Assembly (NCBI GenBank): GCA_000934385.1
Contig: KN880436.1
Coordinates: 1-64,000 of the forward strand
Length of the DNA: 64,000 bases
Direction: 5' to 3'
From: Cylindrobasidium torrendii FP15055 ss-10
Lineage: Eukaryota; Basidiomycota; Agaricomycetes; Agaricales; Physalacriaceae
Below are positions 1 to 11,991 of the stretch, one piece after another (positions within the stretch are counted from its first letter, which is position 1; every line of letters starts with the position of its first letter). Made by a program: the position numbers and the translations under genes. Below the pieces are notes generated by a model that did no database searches, was not told where the DNA came from, and saw nothing but the letters and a program-made list of their open reading frames with translations.

Positions 1-762
1 ATACCTTGACAAATCCCGGAAGAAATTCAACCGGGTATCAACCAAGGTTGGGTATACTTATGACCAAGGTTTGGTTGTTTTGTTTGGTTGTTTTTTGACT
101 AATGATCGATTCTCAGAGATCGCGCTCGAAAACCCGGTTGGAATGGCGCGGGCTCCGTCTTTGCTACCGAATTTGCAAAAACCAAACGTGATTTTGGTGA
201 ATTGAAGCTTTTCACGGACGTTCCATCCTTTCCGGTCCCGCCTGCGCCTCCGTGTACTTCTGCATGGGTGCTTTTCCATGTCGTTGCTTCCTCAATATTG
301 TGCTGATTGGAAAATACACCTTTTATTACACCTCAATGGTGGTGATGAAGGCGGCGATTCCCGATGTTTGCTGCTCCGATATTGAGTGTGCATTGGCAAT
401 TCCTGGACGATACCGCTGTCGTCGGAAGTCCCCGCGGGGGCGGCATGCCACCCCGCCACCCAGGGAAATTCCAGAACAATTCCAGAGTAGGAGGGCGCCG
501 AGGCGGAATTCGCCGTGATATCCCGTCCCCACTGCGAGTATCTTCATAAACCAGCATATAAACAGCCCCGGTCGCGATGTTGGTATTCTAGCATTTAATT
601 GCGGATTCGGAGTCAACCCGCTGAGGAGCGTGGTCATATCCGATCGCCAAAGTAGTACAGTACCATCGCGCCACATTGTCATCAATGCCCAGCTTCTTCT
701 AAGTTCCCACCACGATACCCTCGCCACAGCGCCACCAACTGCACTCCATCTCAGACATTGCG
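1..762. other. Intergenic region, no gene recognised
   Basis: I see no coding region with family resemblance or consistent splice phasing here. The first 120 bases are rich in short direct echoes such as ggttg and ccaaggtt. Several overlapping open frames occur at 250-730 on both strands, but none resembles a known protein. Confidence 0.4.
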
Positions 763-1110
763 ATGAGAAAATTCTCGGCTGAGCGGTATCATCCTAACAG
801 GTTGTCAAATAAAACAGTATCAGGGAACATCACCGGTGAAGATGTGGTCCTTATCCTGGTGAGTCCGTACCTACACTCGTGCACTGGCTATTTCAGAGCC
901 TCAGTCTTGATTTCGTTCTGAAAAATATGCAATATCGACTCACCTTGGCATGGGCAGTTCTCCATCTTCTTGCCCCCGCTCGCGGTCATCCTGATGGGGC
1001 GTTCGCCAGCCGTCATAATCATCAACATCTTGCTGACCATCTTTGGGTGGTTCTTGGGGATTATTCATGCATCCTGGATCTTGTACAAGAAGAGGCGCGT
1101 TAGCTGGTGA
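763..1110 (+). CDS. Pmp3/UPF0057-family membrane proteolipid
   Basis: Two exons, 763-858 and 958-1110, joined across a GT-AG intron of 99 bases, give an 82-residue protein. Its core IFLPPLAVILM, followed by INILLTIFGWFLGIIHASW, is the hallmark of the Pmp3 family of small two-helix plasma-membrane proteins. In yeast, Pmp3 affects membrane potential and cation tolerance. The two hydrophobic helices lie at about residues 26-46 and 50-72, with a basic C-terminus (YKKRRVSW). The N-terminus is about 20 residues longer than in yeast Pmp3, so the start is less certain than the core. The usual Cys-Gly segment between the helices is replaced by MGRSPAV. The gene is easy to miss because the second exon is read in a different frame from the longest open frame there. 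Confidence 0.8.
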
Positions 1111-1514
1111 ATACAAATACGTGCACTTCCCTCAACGGTCTATGCGAAATCAGACCACACGTTGGCATGCTTGCAATTGAATCCAGCCACTTGTTACTGA
1201 CACTCTGTCCATCCATCGCCGGTCAAACAATTGAAGAAATAGCGCGGATTGTACCATCTGAACACCGTACATCGGTCGTGTTCTCCCGCCGTCTTTCAAC
1301 TCATTATACGCCTCCCACGCATGTCTGCGCCCCATCGCCCTCTGGGATTCTCCTTGGCTTTACTCACAGAATGAAGCCTTTCTGTTTCTCCCCTTGGCAT
1401 CTTTTAAAGCCTAAGCAGGTGACCCATTGTGCGATCGGGCCGTTCTATGCCCGTCAACGTCACTGATATTCAGCGCGACAGATCTTGGGACTCGTCTGCT
1501 CTCGACCCACCATC
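1111..1514. other. Intergenic region
   Basis: No gene recognised. The segment holds the 3' flank of the Pmp3-like gene and the promoter of the downstream oxidoreductase. Open frames at 1107-1466 have no recognisable content. Confidence 0.4.
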
Positions 1515-2949
<1,435 letters not shown>

Positions 2950-3294
2950 GCATTGCCATGGACACTGCCTGTATTAGTAGATTTGAGCTGGTAGCCTCAA
3001 GAAACAATCGATTGTCGTTGTAAAGGCGTCGGTCAATTTGTGAATGTTGACAAACCTGAAGCACCAAATACCGTCAAGTTTGTTTGTTCGGGTAATGTAT
3101 GGGTCGGGGTCATTTGCTTCAATCGCATACATAGCGGTCTCGCGTTGATCTTCCAGGGTGAACGTGTGGGATTACGGATGTTGGCTTCAATAGTCACATT
3201 ATGAACAAATATATAGGACTTTCACCGGCGCGTATGGTAGACCATTCAAGAAGAGAGTAGGGAGACAGGATGTACATGCCGCAGTCGCGAAGAC
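2950..3294. other. Convergent 3' intergenic region
   Basis: Space between the stop codons of the converging oxidoreductase and SUMO genes. It contains A/T-rich stretches expected of 3' ends on both strands, and I see no gene in it. Confidence 0.5.
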
Positions 3295-3838
3295 TTAGCA
3301 GCCGCCGAGCTAATAAAGGAATCAGATGAAGTTCGGATACGGCAGAGGGTTGAGATGAAGAAGTTGAATGAAAGTGGTACGCACTTGCTCGAGATGAGCG
3401 TCAATGGTATCATCATCCTCGATTCCGACCTAACATAAGCTCTCAATACGGCGGCGTGGTTCCAAGTCAAATAGCGCGTACATCTCCGAGGGTCTGTTCC
3501 GGTCGTATTCTTGCACCTTCGTACGTGAATTTGAAGGTACCTGAACATCACAAATTAGCTTTGCACAACTGTAGACACTATACTGAGCATGCCTGCGTCT
3601 TTGCCCCATCGTTTCTGTATATTTCATGAGTCTTAAGAGAGTCAAAAATCCGTGAAAGTGTTTCTTGCCTCGGCAGCGGAGAATATCTTTGCAAACTTTG
3701 TGTCGCGTTTGGCGGCAACAGTGATTTCTTTTCAGAGTCAATGCGGGGAGTGGCCGGAGGAGGGCTGTGTTACACACTTTCGCCGCCATCGTTCTGAATG
3801 TGCAAATTGAGCTTCGGTTTCACGTCGCTTTCTGCCAT
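3295..3838 (-). CDS. SMT3: SUMO, small ubiquitin-related modifier (Smt3/Pmt3)
   Basis: Six exons on the minus strand (3838-3778, 3727-3669, 3614-3593, 3540-3482, 3429-3385, 3309-3295) join in phase to an 86-residue protein. It begins MAESDVKPKLNLHIQ, continues with KFAKIFSAAEKRWGKDAG and TFKFTYEGARIRPEQT, and ends IDAHLEQLGGC. This is the beta-grasp SUMO fold conjugated to lysines through its C-terminal Gly-Gly by the Aos1/Uba2 and Ubc9 enzymes. A Ulp protease need remove only one residue (Cys) to expose the Gly-Gly. The N-terminal tail before the fold is very short. Introns 2 (3668-3615) and 3 (3592-3541) both start with GC instead of GT and flank a 22-base exon. The last coding exon is only 15 bases and carries the LGGC end. 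Protein continuity in phase at all five junctions supports the model. Confidence 0.92.
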
Positions 3839-3983
3839 CGTAGGGTGAGAGTGTATTGTGTGCGCGATGGAGAAAGGGAAGCAGGCGATACGCGCCTGGT
3901 CACAGTATCACGTTGCATGTGTCACACGCTAAACGTTCTTAACAATTAGATTACATGATTTTGGGCATCCATCCTACTATCAT

Positions 3984-4063
3984 GGGGTCATAGCTCAGTT
4001 GGGAGAGCAGCAGACTGAAGTTTCGAATTCTGAAGGTCCCCAGTTCAATCCTGGGTGACCCCA
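3984..4063 (+). tRNA. tRNA-Phe (anticodon GAA) with a short intron
   Basis: The acceptor arms GGGGTCA and TGACCCC pair over seven bases, with discriminator A at 4063. The D arm is GCTC-AGTTGGGA-GAGC and the T arm is CCCAG-TTCAATC-CTGGG. The anticodon loop begins CT-GAA-G, giving GAA for phenylalanine. About 7 extra bases (around TTTCGAA) follow position 37, the canonical place for a tRNA intron. The mature length without it is 73. The anticodon stem has one poor pair at its base (G27 against A43). A TTTT run at 4068-4071 suits RNA polymerase III termination. The tRNA lies 146 bp upstream of the divergently read SUMO start codon. Confidence 0.92.
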
Positions 4064-4502
4064 CTTGTTTTGGCACTTTTGCGATATTGCATGAACATCA
4101 CAACAAAAATCAATTGGGGTTGACAGCTTATCAAAAGGGCCATCTGGTCAACAAGATTATGGACGATCTTATACGACGATAAGCTTCTCGCTTGATGACC
4201 TCCGCTGTTCTCGACTGCAAGGGTGTGAAAGCGTTGGTTGTCCTTGTATAAATTGTTGACAAGAGCAACGCTGAACCTACGAGCAGACTCTCGTATCCTA
4301 CCGACATTGTATGCCAATCCGACAATAATTCGTCTTCACTTTCGCGCGCTCTGAACTGGCTCTGAACAAGAAGCATTTTCAAGCGGCCGTCGCTGATTGG
4401 CCGTTGGCCGTTGTACCCTTGTGATCGAAGTGACCGGTGAGGTCCTCATCGGCATCTATCCCATGTTACCGCCTCACTCTCTTAGTTTCCTTCCATCTCT
4501 AG
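4064..4502. other. Intergenic region upstream of the zinc transporter
   Basis: No gene recognised. It holds the tRNA terminator and presumably the zinc-transporter promoter, with a pyrimidine-rich stretch (ctctcttagtttccttcc) just before the start codon at 4503. Confidence 0.4.
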
Positions 4503-6151
4503 ATGTTGCCCGACTCACTATCCGCTGCTATGCTGGATGAAATCTATGCTTTGGAAGCAGGCGTATCGACGCGCCGGATGATTGCTATGGGTGCTGTGTT
4601 TGTATTGTCTCTCTTCGGTGAGCACGGCCCTCCCCCACACGGAGCGCACGACCTTGACGTGTTCCAGCTGTTAGCTTTCCGTCAATATCACAACGTTCGC
4701 GGAGGATATCCATACCCAAGATCTTCTTCTTTATTGGCAAGCATTTTGGAACGGGTGCGCCTCATTCACGCTACCTGTGTTGCTGTTGCTCAACGAGGTG
4801 ATGCAGGAGTCATCCTGTCGACTGCTTTCTGCCACTTGTTACAAGACTCGTTCGAGGCGCTGACGAGTCGAGCTGTCAAGGAGGAATATGGCAGCACTAT
4901 AGGAAAACAGACGGGATTGATAATGTGCGTTCCGTTGTTCTCGTTGCGTATTCTGTCCTGACGGATCATCCAAGCCTTGCTTCCCTCTTGGCAATCTTTA
5001 TCATCGAATGTAGGTTACCGGTTTGCACCCTATGCCAGCTTTGACTTACCTTCTTAAGATGTATCGACGTCCTATGTGGACCACCTTCATGGCGAACCCT
5101 CACAGCCGCCATCGCCTGCACCATCAATACAGGAAATACCGTCATGCAGCAATGCCCCAGTGCCGGATTACTTCCACAACAACGAGCGCACGCCCCTTCT
5201 GTCCGATTCCCAGCGTTCACAAACGATGCCACATCCCGCCGTCATTCCGCCCCAACAGCGTCAACATTACCTAACGTCCATCGTGAACTCTCCTCGGCAC
5301 AGCCGCAGTACAGAATCGTTTTATATCATCAACGACCTCAACTACCATGTCAACAATGGTGAATATCAACTCATTGGAGGCCGTGGCGGGTGTGTTTGCG
5401 TGTGCGTATGCAAACCAGGCGAAGAGCAGACCAGACTCTTCAAGGATAGCCACATCAGCCGTCCTGCGACCCCGATGCACGAGGAGCCTGTACACAAACA
5501 TGTGGTTGGTAGGAAACGCAAAGTCGTGGGCATCCTGGTACGTCTCAACTCAGATGCGCTTAGCGCCTTGTCTCATCTTGTCGACAGGTCCTCCAGTTGG
5601 GTATTATGATACACTCGCTCGTTATCGGCCTCACCTTGTCTATCACCCGTGGGGCTGAGTTCACCACGCTTCTCACCGCCATCGTCTTCCATCAACTCTT
5701 CGAGGGATTAAGTTTGGGCATACGCATTGCATCTCTCCCACCCCCGTCAAGTTCTGTTCTCCCAGCACCGAGTACCTTCGTTGGTCGTTCTCGTCAGCAG
5801 TGGCTGCAGCCCACGCTAGCCTTCCTCTTCGCTGTCACCACCCCTGCGGGCATGGGTCTCGGTATGGCTGTCTTCGCAGGGACCACACACTCCCAGGGAC
5901 AGATGCAGCTCACCCAGGGCCTCATGTCCGCTATCTCAGCTGGCATGCTCATCTACGCAGCGACAGTCGAGATGCTTGCAGGCGATTTCGTGTTTGGCAA
6001 CCTCCAAGGCGGACACGAGCATGGACATGGGGCAGAGGAAGAGGAGAACCACGAACCAAAGGAGGCGCCGACGATGCGGAGAAAAATCATAGCGCTGGCT
6101 AGTTTGCTTGCTGGAGTGGCTGGAATGAGCCTTGTAGGCATTGGGGAATAA
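4503..6151 (+). CDS. ZIP-family zinc/iron permease
   Basis: Six exons (4503-4617, 4668-4754, 4807-4924, 4975-5009, 5059-5537, 5588-6151) give 465 residues. ZIP proteins carry Zn2+ or Fe2+ into the cytosol, from outside or from organelles. Family features are KIFFFIGKHFGTGVILSTAF in an early helix, QLGIMIHSLVIGLTL in helix 4 with its metal-binding His, and FHQLFEGLSLG in helix 5, the classic HxxxE metal-site motif. A long hydrophilic loop of roughly 150 residues (about 125-270) separates helices 3 and 4. A short His-rich stretch (GGHEHGHG) lies before the last helix rather than in the loop. The protein ends in the membrane helix of the family. Zinc is the likely substrate by similarity; membrane location is not determined. 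Confidence 0.92.
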
Positions 6152-6767
6152 TTCGGATTCAACGGATTCAACGGACCCTCTGTATATTTGTACCATCATT
6201 TATTACCGGACACACACTAGACTTGTATAAAGTATTTTCTAGCTTGCTACCACCGCAAAGCTATACTTGCATGCACTGAATCTGGAGACCAAGTCTGAGT
6301 AAGCCTGAATGTCTATTGTGCGTGTCCTCGTTGAGATTTATCTCGTTGGTCTACAATTCCCAAATATCGTGCCCGTTGCACTAACCTGTCCACGAACAGA
6401 CTTGCTACATTCATACGTAGTAGAGGCACGTTTGTGGACTAACAAAGTCTTAAGTGTGTTCGTAGTACTCAAACCGAAGAACTCAAGCGCCTCAAACACG
6501 ACGCTCGACAAGGAATTCAAAATCGCGGCTGTCTGACTGCGTGTAAGTAAAATCTGGACCCTCACATGCTCTCAGGCTTTGGAAGGAGAAACTACAGTGT
6601 TTAGAGTCCAACACGAGTTTGCGTGCGAGCAAAGTTGATGTGAGCTTGCTAACAATGTGCATCTTACAACACGAATACAGCGATGTGTATTGATACATAT
6701 GCATGTGGTTTGGCCATAAAAATCATACGAAAAAACACGACGGAAAAGACACTACCGCTACGAGGGC
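6152..6767. other. Convergent 3' intergenic region
   Basis: Lies between the zinc transporter stop and the stop of the minus-strand eL28 gene. AT-rich, with no recognisable coding region. Open frames at 6309-6536 and 6338-6704 look random. Confidence 0.4.
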
Positions 6768-7642
6768 TTACAGCTGCTTCTTCGATCCACGAACCTTCTT
6801 AGGCGGCGATGCCTTGGGCTCCTTTTGTGCGGCTACAAGAGCGGACACACGAGAGATGGCGGCCTGGAGGGAACGGTGTTAGCGTAGGTTCAATCTCGAA
6901 GTAGGCAAGAGGGAGGGATAGATGGGTAAGGGTGTCAGCCCCAAAGAGTCGGTGAGCCGCTATAGAACGGGCACCGATAGCGACATGGGGCACTCTCCAA
7001 ACGAGTTTGATCGGCTCGAGGAGGAGGGGGGTTGATATTGCATACATGTCCACGCCCAACTTTCATACTTTGATTCCAGCGGGTTCTAACGAGAATGCGT
7101 CGAAAGGGGAGAGAGGAAGAATTGGAGATGGATGAGAAGCTTTGGAAGCGAAACTCACGGCACGGAGGTCGGGGCGGTAGCCACGCTTGGCGATTCCAGC
7201 AGCAACACCTGCTGCGCGGCGACCACCGGAGCGGGGGCGGATGACAGTGGTGGCGTACGCCTTGGAGACAGACGTGGGCGAAGCGTTGGGCTTGCGGGTG
7301 ACGATCTTCACGCCAGTGGGAGAGTCAACAACGGCAATTGTCTAAAGGCATTTCTTCAGGGCCAATTTGGATTTCAGCGGTTTGTTACGCACCTTGCTGT
7401 TGGCGAGTCCCGAGAATTTGTGGGAGTGAACATTGGTGAGGTTAGCCTACTTCTGCTAAGATTATATGTCGCGCAGGTGCGGAAAGCGTTAAAACTCACG
7501 GGCTCCCTCGAGAAGATCGGCCCCTCAGACAACCTCTTTACAATGAAAGAGTTGTTTTTCTACGCCATAATCAGCCGCCCATCCTTCGATAAAGTCGGTG
7601 CAAACGAACACGCAGCAGCAGCCATTGGAGGTCGGTCGACAT
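6768..7642 (-). CDS. RPL28: 60S ribosomal protein eL28 (RPL28 of mammals)
   Basis: Five minus-strand exons (7642-7610, 7559-7500, 7446-7393, 7341-7159, 6863-6768) give a 141-residue protein starting MSTDLQWLLLRKNNSFIVKR. It contains GPIFSREPANLTNVHSHKFS, GVKIVTRKPNASP and RGYRPDLRAAAISRVSALVA, and ends in a lysine-rich tail. It is a structural protein of the large ribosomal subunit, present in most eukaryotes but absent from Saccharomyces cerevisiae. Three introns are 50-53 bases, while the last (7158-6864) is 295 bases, an outlier for this window. That intron can form a stem-loop on either strand and is discussed as a possible snoRNA host. Short 5' exons are typical of ribosomal protein genes. 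Confidence 0.95.
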
Positions 7643-9105
7643 GGTGTGTTATTTCAGCCCATATCGAGCGCGAGCGCTCCGCAAAAACGGGGCCAACCTT
7701 AATGCGAAAACTGCATAGATTGATCGCGGCATATGCCGAGACGTTCTCTTCTGAGTTCCGACCTCGTTGCGACTTTACCGTCCGGCCTGACGGGTGCGGG
7801 CGAAGAGTGGGCCATGAAGACATCGGCGTGAACACTCGTGACGGAAGTCATTCAGGCGGGAGCCTTTCCGGTGGGAACCGAAGGACGGGAGCTGGCTGGA
7901 CACCACGCCTCCCAGTCAAGGGGAACCTTACACAGGGTGTGCGAGGAGCACACAGCCCTCCCATAGGATGGGAAGATGACGGAAGTCATAGGACGACCTG
8001 CGAGCGGAAGCCCAGAGTTGTCGTGGGAGGACCACATTATTGCACTGGACGTGCTGGGCGGGTTTTGGGGTGCCGGAGGGGTTGGGTGTCGAGCGAGCAT
8101 TGGGCGTTGAACGCATGCGCGTATCCATTGGATATGTCGGGCGAACACCGACAGCTCGATACCTCTTTACTTTGGACATCCCTCTCGGAAGCGTAGCGCG
8201 CAAAATACCTCTTTTTCCTGCCCTCAGAAACTTCGTCTGAATCGCCTTATATTTGTCGTCCGGCAAGAGCGCCGAAGCTCAACACAGCTCGTCTAGCGCT
8301 TTCCGCTTGGATATCTGCCAAGAAGAATGTCAGTTGAAAGTCGCGTTGAACGTACTCTTGCCCTCGGGATCGATGGCAGTTCTTGGTCTCCATTGTCCAA
8401 AGTGGTTCAGCGTTGAGCGCATGTTCAACAAGCGTTAAGCTCAAGCACCACGCATGGTCTCTGCCTCTCCGCCATGGGTTGTCAATATTTGGATTCTAAC
8501 GTACAGTATAAGTTGGCAAAGCTCAGACGCTTCAAAGTAGTGCGTGGAAACCACTTCAGAGGTAAGCTTATTGACAGTCAGAAATCCACCCCAATGCTTC
8601 GCCCCGCGCCGTATATGTCGAAACTCATTCGCGCAGCGTTGAAGATCAATTGCAAGAGGCTCGTAAAGTCGAAGCGATAACCATACTGGACTGACATCTG
8701 CTAATTAGCTCATTTCAGTTCCTCGGAGGAAGAGATCCCTGATGCTACACACAAGGTCACCGGAGTGGACAGCCGAAATGGACGGAGGGCTCTCAACTTC
8801 AGCGCTCATCCTCTGGATCCGATACATTGTTGGCTTTATATACTTACCATCTCATTTCTTTCCCTGTCCTCGACTTCTCTCTTTCATTTCTGAGTTCGAA
8901 TTCCATCCAAATACCACGGGCGAAGTGCTTTCTCTGGCCGGTGATGGCGCCACATCTATGCTCGCTTCTTTCTCGGCTGCCCAACACCTGTCAGCGATGC
9001 CCATTCATTATTCAACCTTTGTGACGAAGCTTCTCTGCCTTATATTGTGATCTGGCACGCGCCAAAGCTCGAAGCTGTCACTCCTTCGCTCTTTCCTCGA
9101 CGACC
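7643..9105. other. Intergenic region between divergent genes
   Basis: About 1.5 kb between the start of eL28 (minus) and the DUF2235 gene (plus). I recognise no protein. A TATATA sequence at 8837-8842 is followed by a long pyrimidine-rich tract (8850-8890), a layout common in basidiomycete promoters, so the downstream gene may start transcription near 8870. A long open frame covering 7132-8196 on the plus strand runs antisense across eL28 and is judged spurious. Confidence 0.4.
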
Positions 9106-11218
9106 ATGAAGCCCAACAATCTGGAGTCTTCCCAGAGCGACGACGTGTACACTGTCTTCCCAAAGGCGTCGTCTCCGATACAAGAAAGGTTTTCGATGGA
9201 GGATGTTATCCCACCCAAGCACTTGAACCGCACTCTCGTCCTCTGCTTCGATGGCACTGGTGAGCGTCATCCGCGTCGTTGGCGTTGCCCGGCTGCCTAA
9301 CCTTCTCCCTCAGGCGACCAATTCGACAGCGACGTAGGCTCATTCCCAGAGTCGCCTTCACGAACTAACAATGCGAAAGAACTCCAACGTCGTCAACTTT
9401 TTCGCTACCCTCAAGAAGGACGACCCGAGTGAGCAATTAGTGTACTACCAGGCGAGTCGGCCAATCATGCCCCCTTTTGACTCGCCAAAATGACAATGTC
9501 TGCAGTCCGGAATTGGCACATACAGTGTGCCCGATACTGTTTCCCCGGTATCGGCGCGCGTCAGCAAAATTGTTGATAGTATGGTCGGTATCCACCTCAA
9601 AACACACGTTCAAAGTCAGCCTTCCTGCCGCTGATACGACTGACTTCTGACGATGTACTCAGGTGGCTACGAATTTCTCATGCAGAATTGTGCGCCTCTC
9701 CTCAAGTGAGCTTTTCTTAATAGTTGATCATGGTGTAGATGAAATCGGGGACAAAATATGCATATTCGGGTAAGCTTGGGTCTACGTTTGCATAAAGGCT
9801 ACTACTCATCGTACCCTGTGTTGGTCTTCAGCTTCTCTCGTGGCGCATACGTGAGTTTTGAGCGCAAACGCACATCAAGAGGGCACAGCTGATCTATCTT
9901 CTCGCCTTCCAGACGGCGCGCGCTCTCGCTGGCATGTAAGTCTAGCTCCTCCGACGCACATTAGAGCGTAACTTACCCGAATAGGATTCACAAGGTGCAC
10001 TCGCTTGATGTCGCTATTTCCTCTGATCTTACCCTCCTACCCCAAGGTTGGCCTGTTACCCCGATGCAACCACCAGCAAGTCCCATTCGCGTACCGAATG
10101 TATTCACGCGAGGACGAACTTGGCTGGAAGCAGAGCGCGGAGTTCAAACGGGCATTTAGCATTGACGTTGATATCGAGCTCCTCGGTGTATGGTCAGTCC
10201 CATGGTTTCTACTCGCGTTCCAGCATCGCACTGTTGCTCAAACTGTCAATCTTCTTAAGGGACACTGTGAGCTCTGTCGGAATCATCCCCCGCCGTCTCC
10301 CTTTCACCGTCTCCAACACCCACGTCCGTCACTTTCGCCATGCTCTCGCTCTAGACGAGCGCCGCGTCCGCTTCATCCCATCGTTCTGGGACCATCACCA
10401 AGAGCCGAAAGGTCTTTTGCGGGGCGCCATGCCCCATTCGAGTTCGCATCACAAGCCGCACAGAGGACTCAGCAAAAGCGAGCGTGAACTGCACGAGAAA
10501 GAGCAAGAATATGAAGAGAAGACGCGGTCAGAAATGCAAGATGGCTACACCGAGACCCCTACGGACATCGAGGAGGTTTGGTTTGCTGGTGGCCATGGAG
10601 GTGAGTCCTTGGCTCATTGTGATTTTGACATGGGCTAACAAAAGGGTCGTATAGATGTTGGTGGCGGCAATGTACTCAACGAAGAGCGCCATGCCCTTGC
10701 GCGTATTCCTCTGCGCTGGATGATCCGTCAATGCTTCCTCCTCAAGACTGGCATCCTCTTCCATCGCGAGTTACTCAAGAAAACAGGAATTGATCCCGCT
10801 TCACTGTGGCCGCATGTTCAAGAGCGACCTCCGCAGATTACATCCATTCCCTCGACCCTCACGGAGCCTTCGAATGAAGAGGAAGAGGACATCCGAGATG
10901 CGCTCAGTCCAACGTTCGACCAACTCAAGATTGCCCGCTTCTGGTGGATCCTCGAATATATCCCCGCGAGATTGCGATACCAGACCAAGGACAACAATTG
11001 GAAGAACTCTATCACGTATGTCGCCCTTCAATCTGGAAGGAAAAGCCTGACGAACCTTCATCCTTCATAGTGTGAACCGCGGACGCGCGCGTTACATTCC
11101 GCGCCAGCATCATGCAGGATTCAAAGTCCACCGTACTGTCAAGCTACGGATGGAGGATAAGAACATGGGGTATCAACCGAAGACGCACTGGACTGTTGAC
11201 CCCACTTGGGTGGATTAG
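9106..11218 (+). CDS. DUF2235 alpha/beta-hydrolase-like protein
   Basis: Thirteen exons (9106-9259, 9314-9333, 9380-9451, 9506-9587, 9663-9689, 9739-9769, 9832-9850, 9913-9935, 9985-9994, 10047-10192, 10260-10600, 10655-11015, 11071-11218) sum to 477 residues in one frame. Motifs in order are LVLCFDGTGDQFD, YYQSGIGTYSVP, IFGFSRGAYTARALAGM with the GxSxG-type nucleophile elbow, LLGVWDTVSSVG, and WFAGGHGDVGGG. These define the DUF2235 family, which is related to lipases and to bacterial Tle effectors; cellular substrates in fungi are not established. The gene is cut into very small pieces around the nucleophile motif: exons of 27, 31, 19, 23 and 10 bases. Intron 3 (9452-9505) begins with GC (CAG then GCGAGT). 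Confidence 0.92.
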
Positions 11219-11583
11219 CGTATGAGTCAGGATAGGGTCGTTAAGGTTGTCAAGTCGTTGCCTACATTACACCGCTGCAATTCTGGAATAATATGCAATA
11301 AAAGGATGAAGCTTTGAAGCTTGAGGTCCAATGGTCTGTGTGCCCACTTGTCGGATGTCATGCATGTCATAAGCGAGTAAGAGTGAAATTCCCAGGTCCT
11401 GAGACGGATTGACAATTGCAAGTGATCCCAGTCTTTGACCCATTTACAGGTTTTTACAACGTCCAAAAGGTATACAGGTGGACGAATGCATCGAGCTCTT
11501 GCACTTGCCAGCCGGGGTGATGATTGTAAGACGAGGCAATACATGAACAGTTTATACACCGAACGTCGCCCGCTATATCAAAG
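11219..11583. other. Convergent 3' intergenic region
   Basis: Between the DUF2235 stop and the end of the CstF-64-like gene. No gene recognised. If a further short intron removes about 31 bases near 11590-11620, the minus-strand gene could extend into this segment and end near 11454. Confidence 0.4.
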
Positions 11584-11959
11584 TTAGAACGCTGACAACA
11601 ACCGGTGGGTACGATGGCGCACCAATTGCAAAGCACTCGCACGCTCTCCAGGAGGCAATGAATTGATTTGCTCCATACTCATCGTAAGGACGGCAGTCAT
11701 TGCTTGCTGCATAGTCCGTTAGAATACTACCTCAGCGCGGAACGTGCAACGATTGCGCACCTTTTGGTCGTCTGGGAGTGTCGCTATCAATGCGCGCGCA
11801 CGTTGTGATAGCTGTGGTGGAGGGGGCCTCATTGGAGGCTGGGGCGGCTGAGGTTGACTGTGTCGTGGGCCATATCCTGGTCTAGTAGAGGGAGGCGGTT
11901 GCTGGTAGACCTGAGGCTGCGGCTGTGGTATCGGCGGGGTTGGTTGTTGTGGTGGCTGT

Positions 11960-11991
<32 letters not shown>

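Noticed and set aside
326..727. 133-codon minus-strand open frame near the left edge
   Set aside because: Several overlapping frames on both strands, no domain, no splice-consistent partner.
3246..3789. Two longer minus-strand open frames over the SUMO locus
   Set aside because: They read through introns in the wrong frame; the six-exon SUMO model accounts for the conserved sequence.
7132..8196. 354-codon open frame on the plus strand
   Set aside because: It runs antisense through three eL28 exons and introns, has no family resemblance, and its composition reflects the GC-rich opposite strand.
10048..10638. Long second frame over the DUF2235 gene
   Set aside because: It is partly the shadow of the true frame and partly exon 11 extended through introns. 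The spliced model explains the conserved residues.
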